Shown: one piece after another, positions 35,343-43,832 of the stretch
How positions within the stretch are numbered: the stretch's first letter is position 1
Layout of the letters: each line of letters begins with the position of its first letter
From: Tardiphaga sp. vice304
GTDB taxonomy: Bacteria > Pseudomonadota > Alphaproteobacteria > Rhizobiales > Xanthobacteraceae
Assembly: GCF_007018905.1 (NCBI RefSeq)
Contig: NZ_CP041402.1
Coordinates: 2,530,001-2,594,000, forward strand
Direction of reading: 5' to 3'
DNA length: 64,000 bases
Notes under the pieces: generated by a model
Database searches by the model: none
Seen by the model: the letters and a program-made list of their open reading frames with translations, nothing else
Told to the model about the DNA's origin: nothing
Program-made: the position numbers and the translations under genes

Positions 35343-37319
35343 ATGGCTAAGAAAACGGCAGGCAGGCGACAGGCAGCGCGGCGCGGCGAACCTGTGGGGC
35401 AGAAGGCAGCGTCGACCTTCGAACAGTTTTCAATTCCGCCGCTGCTCGTCGAGCAAATCCTGCTTGGCCCCGCCGACGACCGTCGCGTGCTGCAGGATTC
35501 GCCGCTGCTAGGGGACGTATGGGCCGCCTACGCCGCGAATCCCGGTGCGGTACAGGATCTGCTCATCACACCGCGCAAGGATACCTCGGCCGCTGACGTG
35601 GCGTATGAGATCGCGGAAAGGTTGAAGTCGGTGCCGCGCGCGGAAGGCGTCCAGCCCGGCGCCAAGGTTGCCTATCTGCAGGGCATTGTCGGCGCTGAAT
35701 TGCATTTCAACGAGGTGCTGCGCATCCTGGTGCCGCTGACGCAATGGTGGTCACAGAAGGGGTTCAAGTCGCGGATCGAGGAGGTCATGCGGGCCAAACT
35801 CGCGCGCGTGCTCGATCCCGCGCGGTTTCGCCAGGCAGGCGCGAAAATACCGGTTCCAGTCGCGCGCGACCGGGAGAATTTTTCGTCGCTTGAACGCTAT
35901 ATCGCGCTTGCCGGCCTGATCTACTGGATGAGCCGGCAGCCCCCTCCCGCCGACGGGCAACTCGACAGGCCGGATCTCGAAACCGCTTTTGCCCGTTATG
36001 CGCCGCACATTCCGGAGATCGTAGAGGGGATGTTCGGCCTTTATGAGGTTGTGCAACAGGACAGTCACGCCGTCGCCAAAGCAGTTCGCAAAACCGCGAA
36101 AGATCGACCGAAAAAGAAGGACAACGGACTGGTCTTTCAGGTGTCGTTGAACCGGCCGGCATCGGCCGCGCTCGACCGCTCGGTGCCGGCAGTCATGGGC
36201 GACGCGGCCCAGACCCTGTTCAAGGTGAATTGCGAGGCGATCGTCTGGGCGGTGCTCGACTCGGGCATCGACGGCACCCATGACGCCTTCATGACGCCCG
36301 CGCCGAAGAAGGCGGACCGCGTGTCCCGCGTCACGCGGACACTCGATTTCACGCGGATCCGCGAGATCGTCAGCAATAGCGCGAACGACGTTTCACAGCC
36401 CGATCGCGAGCGGATAGCCGACGCGACCGGTCTGGGCATGAAGGAGATCGATGACCGCCTGCAAGCAATCGCCGCGGATGCCGACAAGAAACGGCCGAGC
36501 AACTGGGATATCGTGGAGGAACTGATCACGCTGTCAAAGCCGCCGCCACCCGCCAGCCCGCACGGCACCCACGTTGCCGGAATCATCGGCGCCAGACGAA
36601 TTGGCGAGCATGCCGGCGGCATGTGTCCCGATATCCAGTTCTATGATTTTCGCGTGCTGGGAAGGACTCTGAAGGATACCGAGTTCGCGATCATTGCCGC
36701 CCTGCAATACATTCGCTACGTCAATGAACGGCACAATTATATCACCATTCACGGCGCCAATCTCAGCCTGTCGATCCCGCACAATGTGCGCAACTACGCG
36801 TGCGGCTGCACACCGGTCTGTAACGAATGCGAACGGTTGATCGAGAGCGGAGTCGTGGTCGTCGCAGCGGCGGGCAATCACGGCTTCCAGAAATTCGAAA
36901 CCAAGGATGGCAGTTTCGAGAGCTATGCCGCCTTCAGCATCACCGATCCCGGCAATGGCGACGGCGTTATCACGGTGGGCTCGACCCACGGCGGCTGGCC
37001 GCAAACCTACGGCGTCAGCTTTTTCTCGAGTCGCGGCCCGACCGGCGACGGCCGCCTCAAGCCGGACCTTGTGGCGCCTGGCGAGCGCGTAATGTCGACC
37101 GTTCCCGGCCAGGAATGGGCCTCGGAGTCCGGCACCAGCATGGCGGCACCGCATGTCAGCGGCGCCGCCGCGATGCTGCTGGCGCGCTATGAGGAACTGA
37201 TCGGGCAACCCCGGCGGCTGAAACGCATCATGTGCGAGAGCGCGACCGATCTCGGCCGTGAACGAAGCTTTCAGGGACACGGCATGCTCGACGTGCTGCG
37301 CGCCTTTCAATCGATTTAG
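35343..37319 (+). CDS. S8 (subtilisin-like) serine protease with a large N-terminal domain
   Basis: A 658-aa protein. Residues 1-295 are an unrecognised, mostly helical region with no signal peptide. The subtilase domain follows: catalytic Asp306 in WAVLDSGIDGTHDAF, His407 in SPHGTHVAGIIGA, oxyanion Asn512 in VVVAAAGNHGF, and Ser599 in SGTSMAAPHVSGAAAML. All catalytic residues are present. About 100 residues separate Asp and His, longer than in secreted subtilisins, which suggests an inserted regulatory segment. A Cys cluster (YACGCTPVCNEC, 486-496) may bind a metal. It lies between the patatin and MBL genes (34 bp and 9 bp gaps). A cytoplasmic subtilase is unusual and suggests a specific substrate, possibly a partner protein. 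Confidence 0.88.
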   Translation: MAKKTAGRRQAARRGEPVGQKAASTFEQFSIPPLLVEQILLGPADDRRVLQDSPLLGDVWAAYAANPGAVQDLLITPRKDTSAADVAYEIAERLKSVPRAEGVQPGAKVAYLQGIVGAELHFNEVLRILVPLTQWWSQKGFKSRIEEVMRAKLARVLDPARFRQAGAKIPVPVARDRENFSSLERYIALAGLIYWMSRQPPPADGQLDRPDLETAFARYAPHIPEIVEGMFGLYEVVQQDSHAVAKAVRKTAKDRPKKKDNGLVFQVSLNRPASAALDRSVPAVMGDAAQTLFKVNCEAIVWAVLDSGIDGTHDAFMTPAPKKADRVSRVTRTLDFTRIREIVSNSANDVSQPDRERIADATGLGMKEIDDRLQAIAADADKKRPSNWDIVEELITLSKPPPPASPHGTHVAGIIGARRIGEHAGGMCPDIQFYDFRVLGRTLKDTEFAIIAALQYIRYVNERHNYITIHGANLSLSIPHNVRNYACGCTPVCNECERLIESGVVVVAAAGNHGFQKFETKDGSFESYAAFSITDPGNGDGVITVGSTHGGWPQTYGVSFFSSRGPTGDGRLKPDLVAPGERVMSTVPGQEWASESGTSMAAPHVSGAAAMLLARYEELIGQPRRLKRIMCESATDLGRERSFQGHGMLDVLRAFQSI

Positions 37320-37328
37320 GAGGTTGAC

Positions 37329-38648
37329 ATGCACTTTAGCCTTGATGTCCTGCGCGCCCGCAAGGGCGATTGCCTGATGCTGCATTTCGGATCCGCCGCC
37401 GATCCGCATTTGATCCTGATCGATGGCGGACCCTCGCAGGTTTACGGCCCGCAGATGAAGCCGCGTTTGACCAGGATTCACAAGGCGCGGAATATTGCCA
37501 GAAACGATCCGCTGCCGGTCGATGTGGTGATGGTCAGCCATATCGATGACGATCATATCAAGGGCATTCTCGAACTCACCAAGGAGCAGCGCGGCAAGAC
37601 CCCGACGCCGCGGCTGCAGGTGACCAGCCTGTGGCACAACAGCTTCGACGATCTGCTTGGCACGCAGCCGCCTGAAGTGATGCGCGAAGCCGGCTTCGGC
37701 ACGGCGTCCATAGGCGGGGAATCGTCCGGCGGTTCTGAAGCCGACCCCGCCTCGGTGCTCGCGAGTTCGGTGAAGCAGGGACGAGTCGCCCGATTCATGA
37801 AAGTCACGCCATCGGAATTTCAGGCCGACAGCGTCCTGGCGAGCATACCGCAGGGCCGGCAACTGCGTGACGATGCGGAGGCGCTTGACTGGCAGCTCAA
37901 TCACAAATTCAACGGCAATCTGATCATGGCGTCGAAATCCGCGAAGTCCGTCACGCTGGCGAATGGATTGAAGTTGACGGTGATCGGGCCGCTGCAACCG
38001 GAGTTGCAGGCGCTGCAGAAGGCGCATGACAAGTGGCTGCGCGACCGCAATACTAAGAAGGCTAAATCATCGGAGGCCGCAATGGCAGCATTTGTCGATG
38101 AATCGGTTCCCAACCTTTCCAGCATCGTGGTGCTCGCGGAAGCCGGTGACAAACGCATGCTGCTGACCGGAGACGCCCGCGGCGACAAGATCCTGGAGGG
38201 GCTCGAACTCACCAAGCTTTTGAAGCCGAAGGGCAAGTTGCATGTCGAGATCCTAAAGGTGCCGCACCACGGCAGCGACAACAACATGGAACCTTCTTTC
38301 TTCAAGCGCGTAACCGCCGATCACTATGTTTTCTCAGGCGATGGCGAGCACGGCAACCCGGAACGCAAGACGCTCGAAATGCTGCTCGCGGCGCGCGGCG
38401 ACGATGACTACACGGTGCATCTGACCTATCCTGTCGCCGATATTGACAAGGGGCGAAAGGCCGACTGGGAGAAGGAACAGGCCAAGGAAAAGAGCAGGAA
38501 GAAGAAAACGGTAAGGCCTGACTGGTCGCCTGCGACGCACGGTCTGGCGGCGCTGCTCAAGAAGAACCCGAAGTTCAACAAAAAGGTCATGATCGTCTCC
38601 GACAAAACGCCACACCTTATCGATCTGCTCGATCCGGTGAGAATCTAG
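37329..38648 (+). CDS. ComEC/Rec2-like metallo-beta-lactamase-fold hydrolase
   Basis: A 439-aa soluble protein with the MBL fold. The metal motif is SHIDDDHIKG (H71, D73, D75, H76), the HxDxDH variant of ComEC-like domains; LLTGDARG supplies another ligand and VPHHGSDNNM a histidine pair. DVLRARKGDCLMLHFGS followed by LILIDGG is the usual N-terminal strand pair. A Lys-rich segment (KEKSRKKKTVR) near residue 390 could contact nucleic acid. There is no signal or membrane segment, so it is not a DNA-uptake channel. It begins 9 bp after the protease stop with ggagg, so it is certainly in the operon. Stand-alone MBL proteins of this type occur beside proteases in some antiphage systems; hydrolytic target unknown. 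Confidence 0.88.
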   Translation: MHFSLDVLRARKGDCLMLHFGSAADPHLILIDGGPSQVYGPQMKPRLTRIHKARNIARNDPLPVDVVMVSHIDDDHIKGILELTKEQRGKTPTPRLQVTSLWHNSFDDLLGTQPPEVMREAGFGTASIGGESSGGSEADPASVLASSVKQGRVARFMKVTPSEFQADSVLASIPQGRQLRDDAEALDWQLNHKFNGNLIMASKSAKSVTLANGLKLTVIGPLQPELQALQKAHDKWLRDRNTKKAKSSEAAMAAFVDESVPNLSSIVVLAEAGDKRMLLTGDARGDKILEGLELTKLLKPKGKLHVEILKVPHHGSDNNMEPSFFKRVTADHYVFSGDGEHGNPERKTLEMLLAARGDDDYTVHLTYPVADIDKGRKADWEKEQAKEKSRKKKTVRPDWSPATHGLAALLKKNPKFNKKVMIVSDKTPHLIDLLDPVRI

Positions 38649-38831
38649 GATGAAATCTACCGAGCGAATCGTCTGCGGTATGGCGCTTTCCGAAGCCTTT
38701 GCAGCCGCGAAATGATCATGGCGGGATGCTCCCATGCGGCTGCGGCGCTGTCGCTGCATGCAGTTGCATGTTAATTGCACCTGAAATTGCACCCGCGCGG
38801 TCATTCGCGCCTCCGACGCGAAGCCCGGTCC

Positions 38832-40415
38832 ATGAACAAGTTCGAACCTGAGAGCCGGTCAACGGCCAATCATCACGCGCTGTCCGACGAGATGGTCGAC
38901 GAGATTTCGCATCTGCCGACCACCGTGATGGAAGTCGATACCGCGCCGCAGCCGGCCAAGCCGCCGCTGACACCGGCCGAGGTTCGCACCATCCTGATCA
39001 GCCTGCTGCTGACGATGTTTCTCGCAGCGCTCGACCAGACCATCGTCGCCACCGCTCTGCCGACCATCGGTCGCCAGTTCAGCGACGTCACCAATCTGTC
39101 CTGGGTGATTACGGCCTATCTGCTGGCCTCCACCGCCGTGGCTCCGGTGTTCGGGACGCTCAGCGACATTTATGGCCGCCGCGTGACCATCATCATTGCA
39201 CTGGCGCTGTTCATGGCTGGGTCGGTGATGTGCGCGCTGGCGCCGAACATGCTGGTTCTGATCCTCGGCCGCGGCCTGCAAGGGCTGGGCGGCGGCGGCA
39301 TCCTGCCGATCGTGCAGACGGTGATTTCCGACGTCGTGACGCCGCGCGAACGCGGCCAGTACCAGGCTTATTTCAGCGGCGTATGGGTCGCCGCCGGAAT
39401 CGGCGGGCCGATCCTCGGCGGGCTGTTTGCCGAGCACCTGCACTGGTCGATGATCTTCTGGATCAATATTCCGCTCGGCGTCCTGGCGCTCGGCATGCTG
39501 TTGCCGAACATGAAGAAGATCCCGGTGTTTCACCGCATGCGCAAGGTCGATTGGCTCGGTGGCGTGCTGCTGATGGCCTCGGCACTGATCTTCATGCTGG
39601 TGCTGACCTGGGCCGGTACCAAATTCTCATGGGCGTCGCCGACCATCCTGCTGATGCTGGGCGCGGGCGCCATCCTGGCGATGGCCTTTATCTGGCACGC
39701 GCTGCGCACCGCCGAGCCGTTCCTGCCGCTGCAGGTACTATCCGGTCCGGTCGTGCCCTTTGCCATCGCCGCCAGCGGCTGCGCAATGGGCGCCATGATC
39801 GGCCTCACCGTGCATCTGCCGCTGTATTACGAGGTCGTCTATGGCCTCACCGCGGCGCAGGCCGGGCTGGCGCTGATCCCGGTCGCAGCGATCTCGGTCG
39901 CCGGTGCAGCCATCGCCGGCCGCAGCATGGCGCGCGCCCGGCACTACAAGCGCGTCCCCATCGCCGGCGCGGCGCTGGCTGCGGTGACGGCCCTGGCCAT
40001 GGCGCTGGCGACGCCGCTGCCGCTATGGGCGCTGCTCACCGCGCTCGGCATCTTCTCGGTCGGGCTCGGCACCACATTCCCGGTCACCGTGGTGTCGATC
40101 CAGAACGCGGTGGCACGCGCGCAGGTCGGCACTGCGACCGGCGCGATGAACTTCTTCCGCGCGCTGGTGGCGTCGTTCACGGTCGCCGCCTTCACCACGA
40201 TCCTGCTGATGGCGCTGGGCACCGAAATCACCATCTCCGGCGACCATGCCGGCTCCGCGCACGCGATCGCGGCCTCCGACATGGTCACGGCGTTCCGCTA
40301 CGTGTTCGAGGCCTCCGCCGCGATGCTGGCGCTGTCGGCGCTGTTCCTGATGTTGATGGAAGAGCGCGTGCTGGCAGGACCGGCGAAGGCCGCGGCGACG
40401 GAACTCGGCGAGTAA
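38832..40415 (+). CDS. DHA2-family MFS drug exporter
   Basis: A 527-aa inner-membrane protein with about 14 hydrophobic segments. Hallmarks include TMFLAALDQTIVATALPTIG (motif D1), FGTLSDIYGRRVTIIIALAL (motif A), ILGRGLQGLGGGGILPIVQT (motif B) and GPILGGLFAEHLHWSMIFWI, then NIPLG (motif C and the DHA2 W..F.INIP). It is a proton-driven multidrug exporter by family. The upstream gap holds two aattgcacc direct repeats (38773 and 38785), a possible operator. Not obviously linked to the operon before it. Confidence 0.92.
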   Translation: MNKFEPESRSTANHHALSDEMVDEISHLPTTVMEVDTAPQPAKPPLTPAEVRTILISLLLTMFLAALDQTIVATALPTIGRQFSDVTNLSWVITAYLLASTAVAPVFGTLSDIYGRRVTIIIALALFMAGSVMCALAPNMLVLILGRGLQGLGGGGILPIVQTVISDVVTPRERGQYQAYFSGVWVAAGIGGPILGGLFAEHLHWSMIFWINIPLGVLALGMLLPNMKKIPVFHRMRKVDWLGGVLLMASALIFMLVLTWAGTKFSWASPTILLMLGAGAILAMAFIWHALRTAEPFLPLQVLSGPVVPFAIAASGCAMGAMIGLTVHLPLYYEVVYGLTAAQAGLALIPVAAISVAGAAIAGRSMARARHYKRVPIAGAALAAVTALAMALATPLPLWALLTALGIFSVGLGTTFPVTVVSIQNAVARAQVGTATGAMNFFRALVASFTVAAFTTILLMALGTEITISGDHAGSAHAIAASDMVTAFRYVFEASAAMLALSALFLMLMEERVLAGPAKAAATELGE

Positions 40416-40583
40416 GGCTTGCAGCGCGTTGCGAGGTGATGCGCAGTGTGGCGCAAACAGCGCATCGGCGGGGATAGCTTGATTTCCTGTTGCGCCGGCA
40501 CTGCGCGCCTGGGTGCGGCCCCCTAGCGTCCGCGCAGTGATTTTGTCGGTGGGTCCTGGCAGATCGGTTTCAAGCCAGGCGGA

Positions 40584-41807
40584 TTGCTTTTCAATCCCAT
40601 CGATGGGCTGCGGCGCGCGAGCAAAGCCGCCGTGCCCCGCATGGCGCTTGCCTGCCTGGTTCTTGCAACAACAACGGTGCAGCCTGCGCGTGCCGATGGC
40701 GGCAGGAGCGGCAATTCCTCGGGAGGCCTGGGCGGCGTCGACAGCCCGACCGGCGCCGGCGGAATCGGCTTCAACGATGCCAGCAATGGCGGCGACGCAG
40801 CTCGTCGGCACCATGTCCGATCCGACCGTGGCGGGCCGCGGCGCAGACGCGCCGGGTCCGCTGGGGTATGCGGAGGAGGGCGATGCGATGAACGCCTATG
40901 CCTCACCGGCCGCAAGCGATCGGGCACAGAGCGCGACGCCTATGCCATGATCACCAAGGCGCCGCCGCGCGTCTACGCCGGGCGCTGGAACGTCCGGGCT
41001 TCCGGCTTCGGCGGCACCCAGACCGCCGACGGCAACACCGCGTCCGGCACAAACACACCGAGCAGCCGGATCGGCGGCGTCGCGGTGGGCGCCGACTATC
41101 ATCTGTCGGCGCAGACCGTGGTCGGCTTTGCCATGGCCGGCGGCGCGACGAATTTCAGCGTCGCGGGTGGCGGCGGCGGGCGCTCCGATCTGTTCCAGGT
41201 CGGCGGCTTCGTGCGGCAGAGCATCGCTTCGGCCTACATCACCGCGAGTGCGGCCTATGGCTGGCAGCAGGTGACAGCGGAGCGCAATGTCGGCGCCGAA
41301 TCGCTGCGCGCGCGTTTCGATACCAACTCCTATTCGGCACGACTCGAAGCCGGCAACCGCTATGCGACGCCATGGCTAGGCATCGCGCTGACGCCTTACG
41401 CGGCGGCAGGTGACGTATCTCGACCTGCCGGCCTATGCGGAGACCACGTTGTCGGGATCGACGACCTTCGCACTGGCCTAGGCCGCCAAGGGCATCAGCG
41501 CGCCGCAGCGAACTCGGCCTGCGCTCGGACAAGTCGTTTTTCGTCAACGACGCGATCCTCACGCGGCCGCGCCGCCTGGGCGTACGACTTCAACACTGAT
41601 CGCTCGGCGTCGGCCACGTTCCAGTCGCTGCCCGGCGCATCGTTCGTGGTGGGCGGCGCGTCGCCGGCAGCCAACGCCGCGCTGACCACCGCGGCGGCCC
41701 AATTGACTTTCCGCAACGGCATCACGCTGGGCACCACGTTCGAGGGCGAGTTCTCCGAGGTGACGCGCTATTACGCGGGCCGTTGCGCGGTGCGATACAA
41801 TTGGTGA
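40584..41807 (+). pseudogene. autotransporter-like outer-membrane protein, decayed
   Basis: Coding similarity to autotransporter beta-domain proteins is spread over at least two frames. A signal-like N-terminus (RMALACLVLATTTVQPARA) is in one frame; near 40800 the reading shifts to a second frame (PGPLGYAEEGDAMNAYASPA) and back (YAMITKAPPRVYAGRWNVRA). From 41410 the frame again shifts (QVTYLDLPAYAETTLSGSTT) and meets an in-frame TAG near 41480, then another shift near 41510. The last part (AWAYDFNTDRSASATFQSLP, then GEFSEVTRYYAGRCAVRYNW) is the usual barrel C-terminus. At least three frameshifts and a stop, so no functional product is expected. Confidence 0.82.
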
Positions 41808-41887
41808 GTGGACCGACGCTAGATTGACACGGAATGCTCTCACGGCCTAACAGCCGCGCAGCAGATTGCGCGGCAAGGAACCGGATC

Positions 41888-42109
41888 ATGAGCAAACCGA
41901 CCGTCGAACAGACCAAGATGGGCAGTGAGGCGATCGCCTTCTGCATCGCGCGCACGCTGATCGAGCGCGATTCTTCGCTGAAGGCGCCGATGCGCGCCAA
42001 TTTGCGCAAGATGTGGGAATTGCTCGAAGAGCGCGACGACCACGCCGCGGCCGATATGGTCGACACATTGATCAAGGCGCTGAACGATCCGGCATTCTTC
42101 AAGCCGTAA
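41888..42109 (+). CDS. small conserved hypothetical protein
   Basis: A 73-aa protein, MSKPTVEQTKMGSEAIAFCI, helical and charged with no membrane segment. A weak -35-like ttgaca lies at 41824-41829. Composition and codon use look genuine; I know no function. Confidence 0.6.
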   Translation: MSKPTVEQTKMGSEAIAFCIARTLIERDSSLKAPMRANLRKMWELLEERDDHAAADMVDTLIKALNDPAFFKP

Positions 42110-42232
42110 CACCCCAGCTATCCTCCAACGCTCCGGAATTGCGGTATTCGGTGAACCTTGTGGAAACCAATCGGCGTTAGCATGACACCTCTGGCGTGGG
42201 GGAAGCCCGTGCCTGCATCCGAGGAGGCCGCG

Positions 42233-42397
42233 GTGCCGCGCTTGCTAGCTCGATTCTGGAACGATCAATCCGGCGCGACCGCCATCGAATATGCGCTGAT
42301 CGCAGCCGGTATCAGCCTTGTCATCATCGTCGCGGTGCAGGGCATCGGGACGAGGCTGAACGGCCGCTTCGCGGGAATCAACGCCTCCCTGAAATAG
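42233..42397 (+). CDS. Flp-family type IVb pilin
   Basis: A 54-aa prepilin: LARFWNDQSGATAIEYALIA, then AGISLVIIVAVQGIGTRLNG. The Gly-Ala-Thr-Ala-Ile-Glu-Tyr processing site, with Glu5 of the mature pilin and the hydrophobic spine, is diagnostic of Flp pilins used in Tad tight-adherence pili. The GTG at 42233 is chosen because gaggagg (42221-42227) is ideally placed and the length then matches family members; earlier ATGs at 42158 and 42182 would add a non-typical leader. No tad genes are in the window. Confidence 0.88.
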   Translation: MPRLLARFWNDQSGATAIEYALIAAGISLVIIVAVQGIGTRLNGRFAGINASLK

Positions 42398-42606
42398 CCT
42401 TTCCGGCGCGCAATCGCGTGATCGGATCTGGCGCCCGGCGATTTACGATCTATCTGTAGCAGGTGCGGCGACGATCGATATGGCATTCCGGCGATCTCTT
42501 GCTGCTGCCTTGTCGGGATCGGTGCCGAGCGTTGCATCGCGTGCACGCGGGCTACGATTCAACAAGGGCCGTTGCCCGATCGGCTGCGAATCACAAGAGG
42601 CGACAC

Positions 42607-42906
42607 ATGAGCATTTTTCGACGCAAGATCACGGCCGCTGCGGCATTGGTCACTCTGGCCGCCGCACTCGGCGGTAGCCTGGCCGAGGCGCGCCCCGCGG
42701 TGCGACAGGAAACCGGCGTGGCGCCCTATTGCGTGCTGATCGGCGCTCCGCGGGGCGCTGCGCTGCCGCAGATCTGCCGTTTCTTCGGCTACCAGCAGTG
42801 CCTGCAGGCCGCCGCCGATTGGCGTGGCAATTGCGTCGCCAACATCGACTACCGCGGCCCGCCGCCGGACACCACCGGCGCGACCTGGGCGCGCGGCGCC
42901 CGCTAG
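42607..42906 (+). CDS. DUF3551 family secreted protein
   Basis: A 99-aa protein with a signal peptide (ITAAAALVTLAAALGGSLAEARPA). The mature part has cysteine-containing DUF3551-like motifs (APYCVLIGAPRGAALPQICR, FFGYQQCLQAAADWRGNCVA). Such small periplasmic proteins are abundant in Bradyrhizobium; function unknown. ATG 42607 follows an acceptable Shine-Dalgarno (gaggcgac). Confidence 0.78.
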   Translation: MSIFRRKITAAAALVTLAAALGGSLAEARPAVRQETGVAPYCVLIGAPRGAALPQICRFFGYQQCLQAAADWRGNCVANIDYRGPPPDTTGATWARGAR

Positions 42907-42989
42907 GACCATGCGCGGCAGAAAACCCGCGCGATTCCAGTGATCTAGGATCAATTTCTTATAGGAATAAAAAACTAGGATTTATAGCC

Positions 42990-43018
42990 TTGACAGCGTG
43001 ACGCTGCGAAGGTAGGTT
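42990..43018 (+). promoter_or_regulatory. candidate sigma-70-type promoter
   Basis: ttgaca (42990-42995), 17-bp spacer, taggtt (43013-43018). The -35 is perfect, the -10 weak. It lies 143 bp before the small membrane protein gene in an otherwise empty 250-bp gap (42907-43160). Confidence 0.3.
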
Positions 43019-43160
43019 TACGGCATGCTCCACAACTGGGTTTCGAGGCCGCCGCGCCGCAGCTGCGGTCCACGCCCGCGGCACGCAGGCCGGAACATCG
43101 ACTGATATCCAACGTTACTCCAGCTGGAAATGCCGATCGGCAGGCTTTAGCGAGGACAGC

Positions 43161-43313
43161 ATGGCGAGGAAAGAAGACGTTCGGATTGTCGAAACCGCGA
43201 CCGAAGCGCGGCAGGCCGAACCGGGCCCATCGATACTGGCGCTGCTCACCATGAGCACGGGGCTTGCGATCTTGCTGATGGCCGTCGTCTGGTTCGTCTT
43301 TTTCCGTACCTGA
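43161..43313 (+). CDS. small single-pass membrane protein (50 aa)
   Basis: MARKEDVRIVETATEARQAE, then PGPSILALLTMSTGLAILLM and a second half (AVVWFVFFRT) forming one transmembrane helix with the charged N-terminus inside. gagga lies upstream of the ATG. It ends 30 bp before an intrinsic terminator and 75 bp before the GTA cluster. Small membrane proteins of this kind are common in Bradyrhizobium; function unknown. Confidence 0.62.
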   Translation: MARKEDVRIVETATEARQAEPGPSILALLTMSTGLAILLMAVVWFVFFRT

Positions 43314-43343
43314 TTGAGTTCGCCCAAACTATCATTTCAATCA

Positions 43344-43375
43344 GCCCGCCCGGCCTTGTCCGGCGCGGGCTTTTT
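43344..43375 (+). terminator. intrinsic terminator just before the GTA cluster
   Basis: gcccgcccgg (43344-43353), loop ccttgt, ccggcgcgggc (43360-43370, one bulged C), followed by ttttt. It ends the 50-aa protein's transcript and lies only 14 bp before the first GTA gene. Confidence 0.78.
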
Positions 43376-43388
43376 CATGGAAGTCTCG

Positions 43389-43832
43389 ATGCGCGCTCCT
43401 CGCACGACAGCGGCAAAGACGGCGGCCCGCAAGGTGACGTCGGCGAAAAAAGCCACACCTGCCAAGCGCGGCACCGCCGCTCGGCTGGATACCGCGGCGC
43501 CAGACAGCGCGACGCTGGTCGAGCGCGTGGCGCAGGCGGTCGATCGCGAACTGGCCGAGATCGAAGCCATCGTCGCCAAGATGACCGGCAAGTCGCGGCC
43601 CACCGAGGCCGAACGCCGCGCCCGCACCTTGGCCTCGCTGGCGCGCACGCTGAGCGAAGTGCGCCGGCTGCGCGCCGCAGATGAAACGCAAAAGCCCGAT
43701 GATGTTGAACGCCCCGGCGACCTTGAAGAACTCCGTCAACGCCTTTCGCAACGATTGGCGCAGATGGTTGAAGCAGGGGATGCACCACCGGTTGATGGCG
43801 TCGCTGACGCCCCGCGAGATCGAACTGCTTGA
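43389..43832 (+). CDS. GTA g1-like small terminase subunit, copy 1
   Basis: A 147-aa basic then helical protein: Lys/Ala-rich N-terminus (RAPRTTAAKTAARKVTSAKK), then LVERVAQAVDRELAEIEAIV and RRARTLASLARTLSEVRRLR. The second half matches the C-terminal half of the second small subunit at 54783 (ALRLEQAVVRELARVERRTG and ERVARTLSTLTQTLFKVRAL). It is the first gene of an RcGTA-order cluster and overlaps the large terminase. Start: ATG 43389 with ggaag upstream; ATG 43377 abuts the terminator. Small terminase subunits bind DNA to start packaging. Confidence 0.75.
   Translation: MRAPRTTAAKTAARKVTSAKKATPAKRGTAARLDTAAPDSATLVERVAQAVDRELAEIEAIVAKMTGKSRPTEAERRARTLASLARTLSEVRRLRAADETQKPDDVERPGDLEELRQRLSQRLAQMVEAGDAPPVDGVADAPRDRTA

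Noticed and set aside
36534..38027. 497-codon minus-strand frame across the protease and MBL genes
   Set aside because: It spans two convincingly coded genes on the other strand and has shadow composition.
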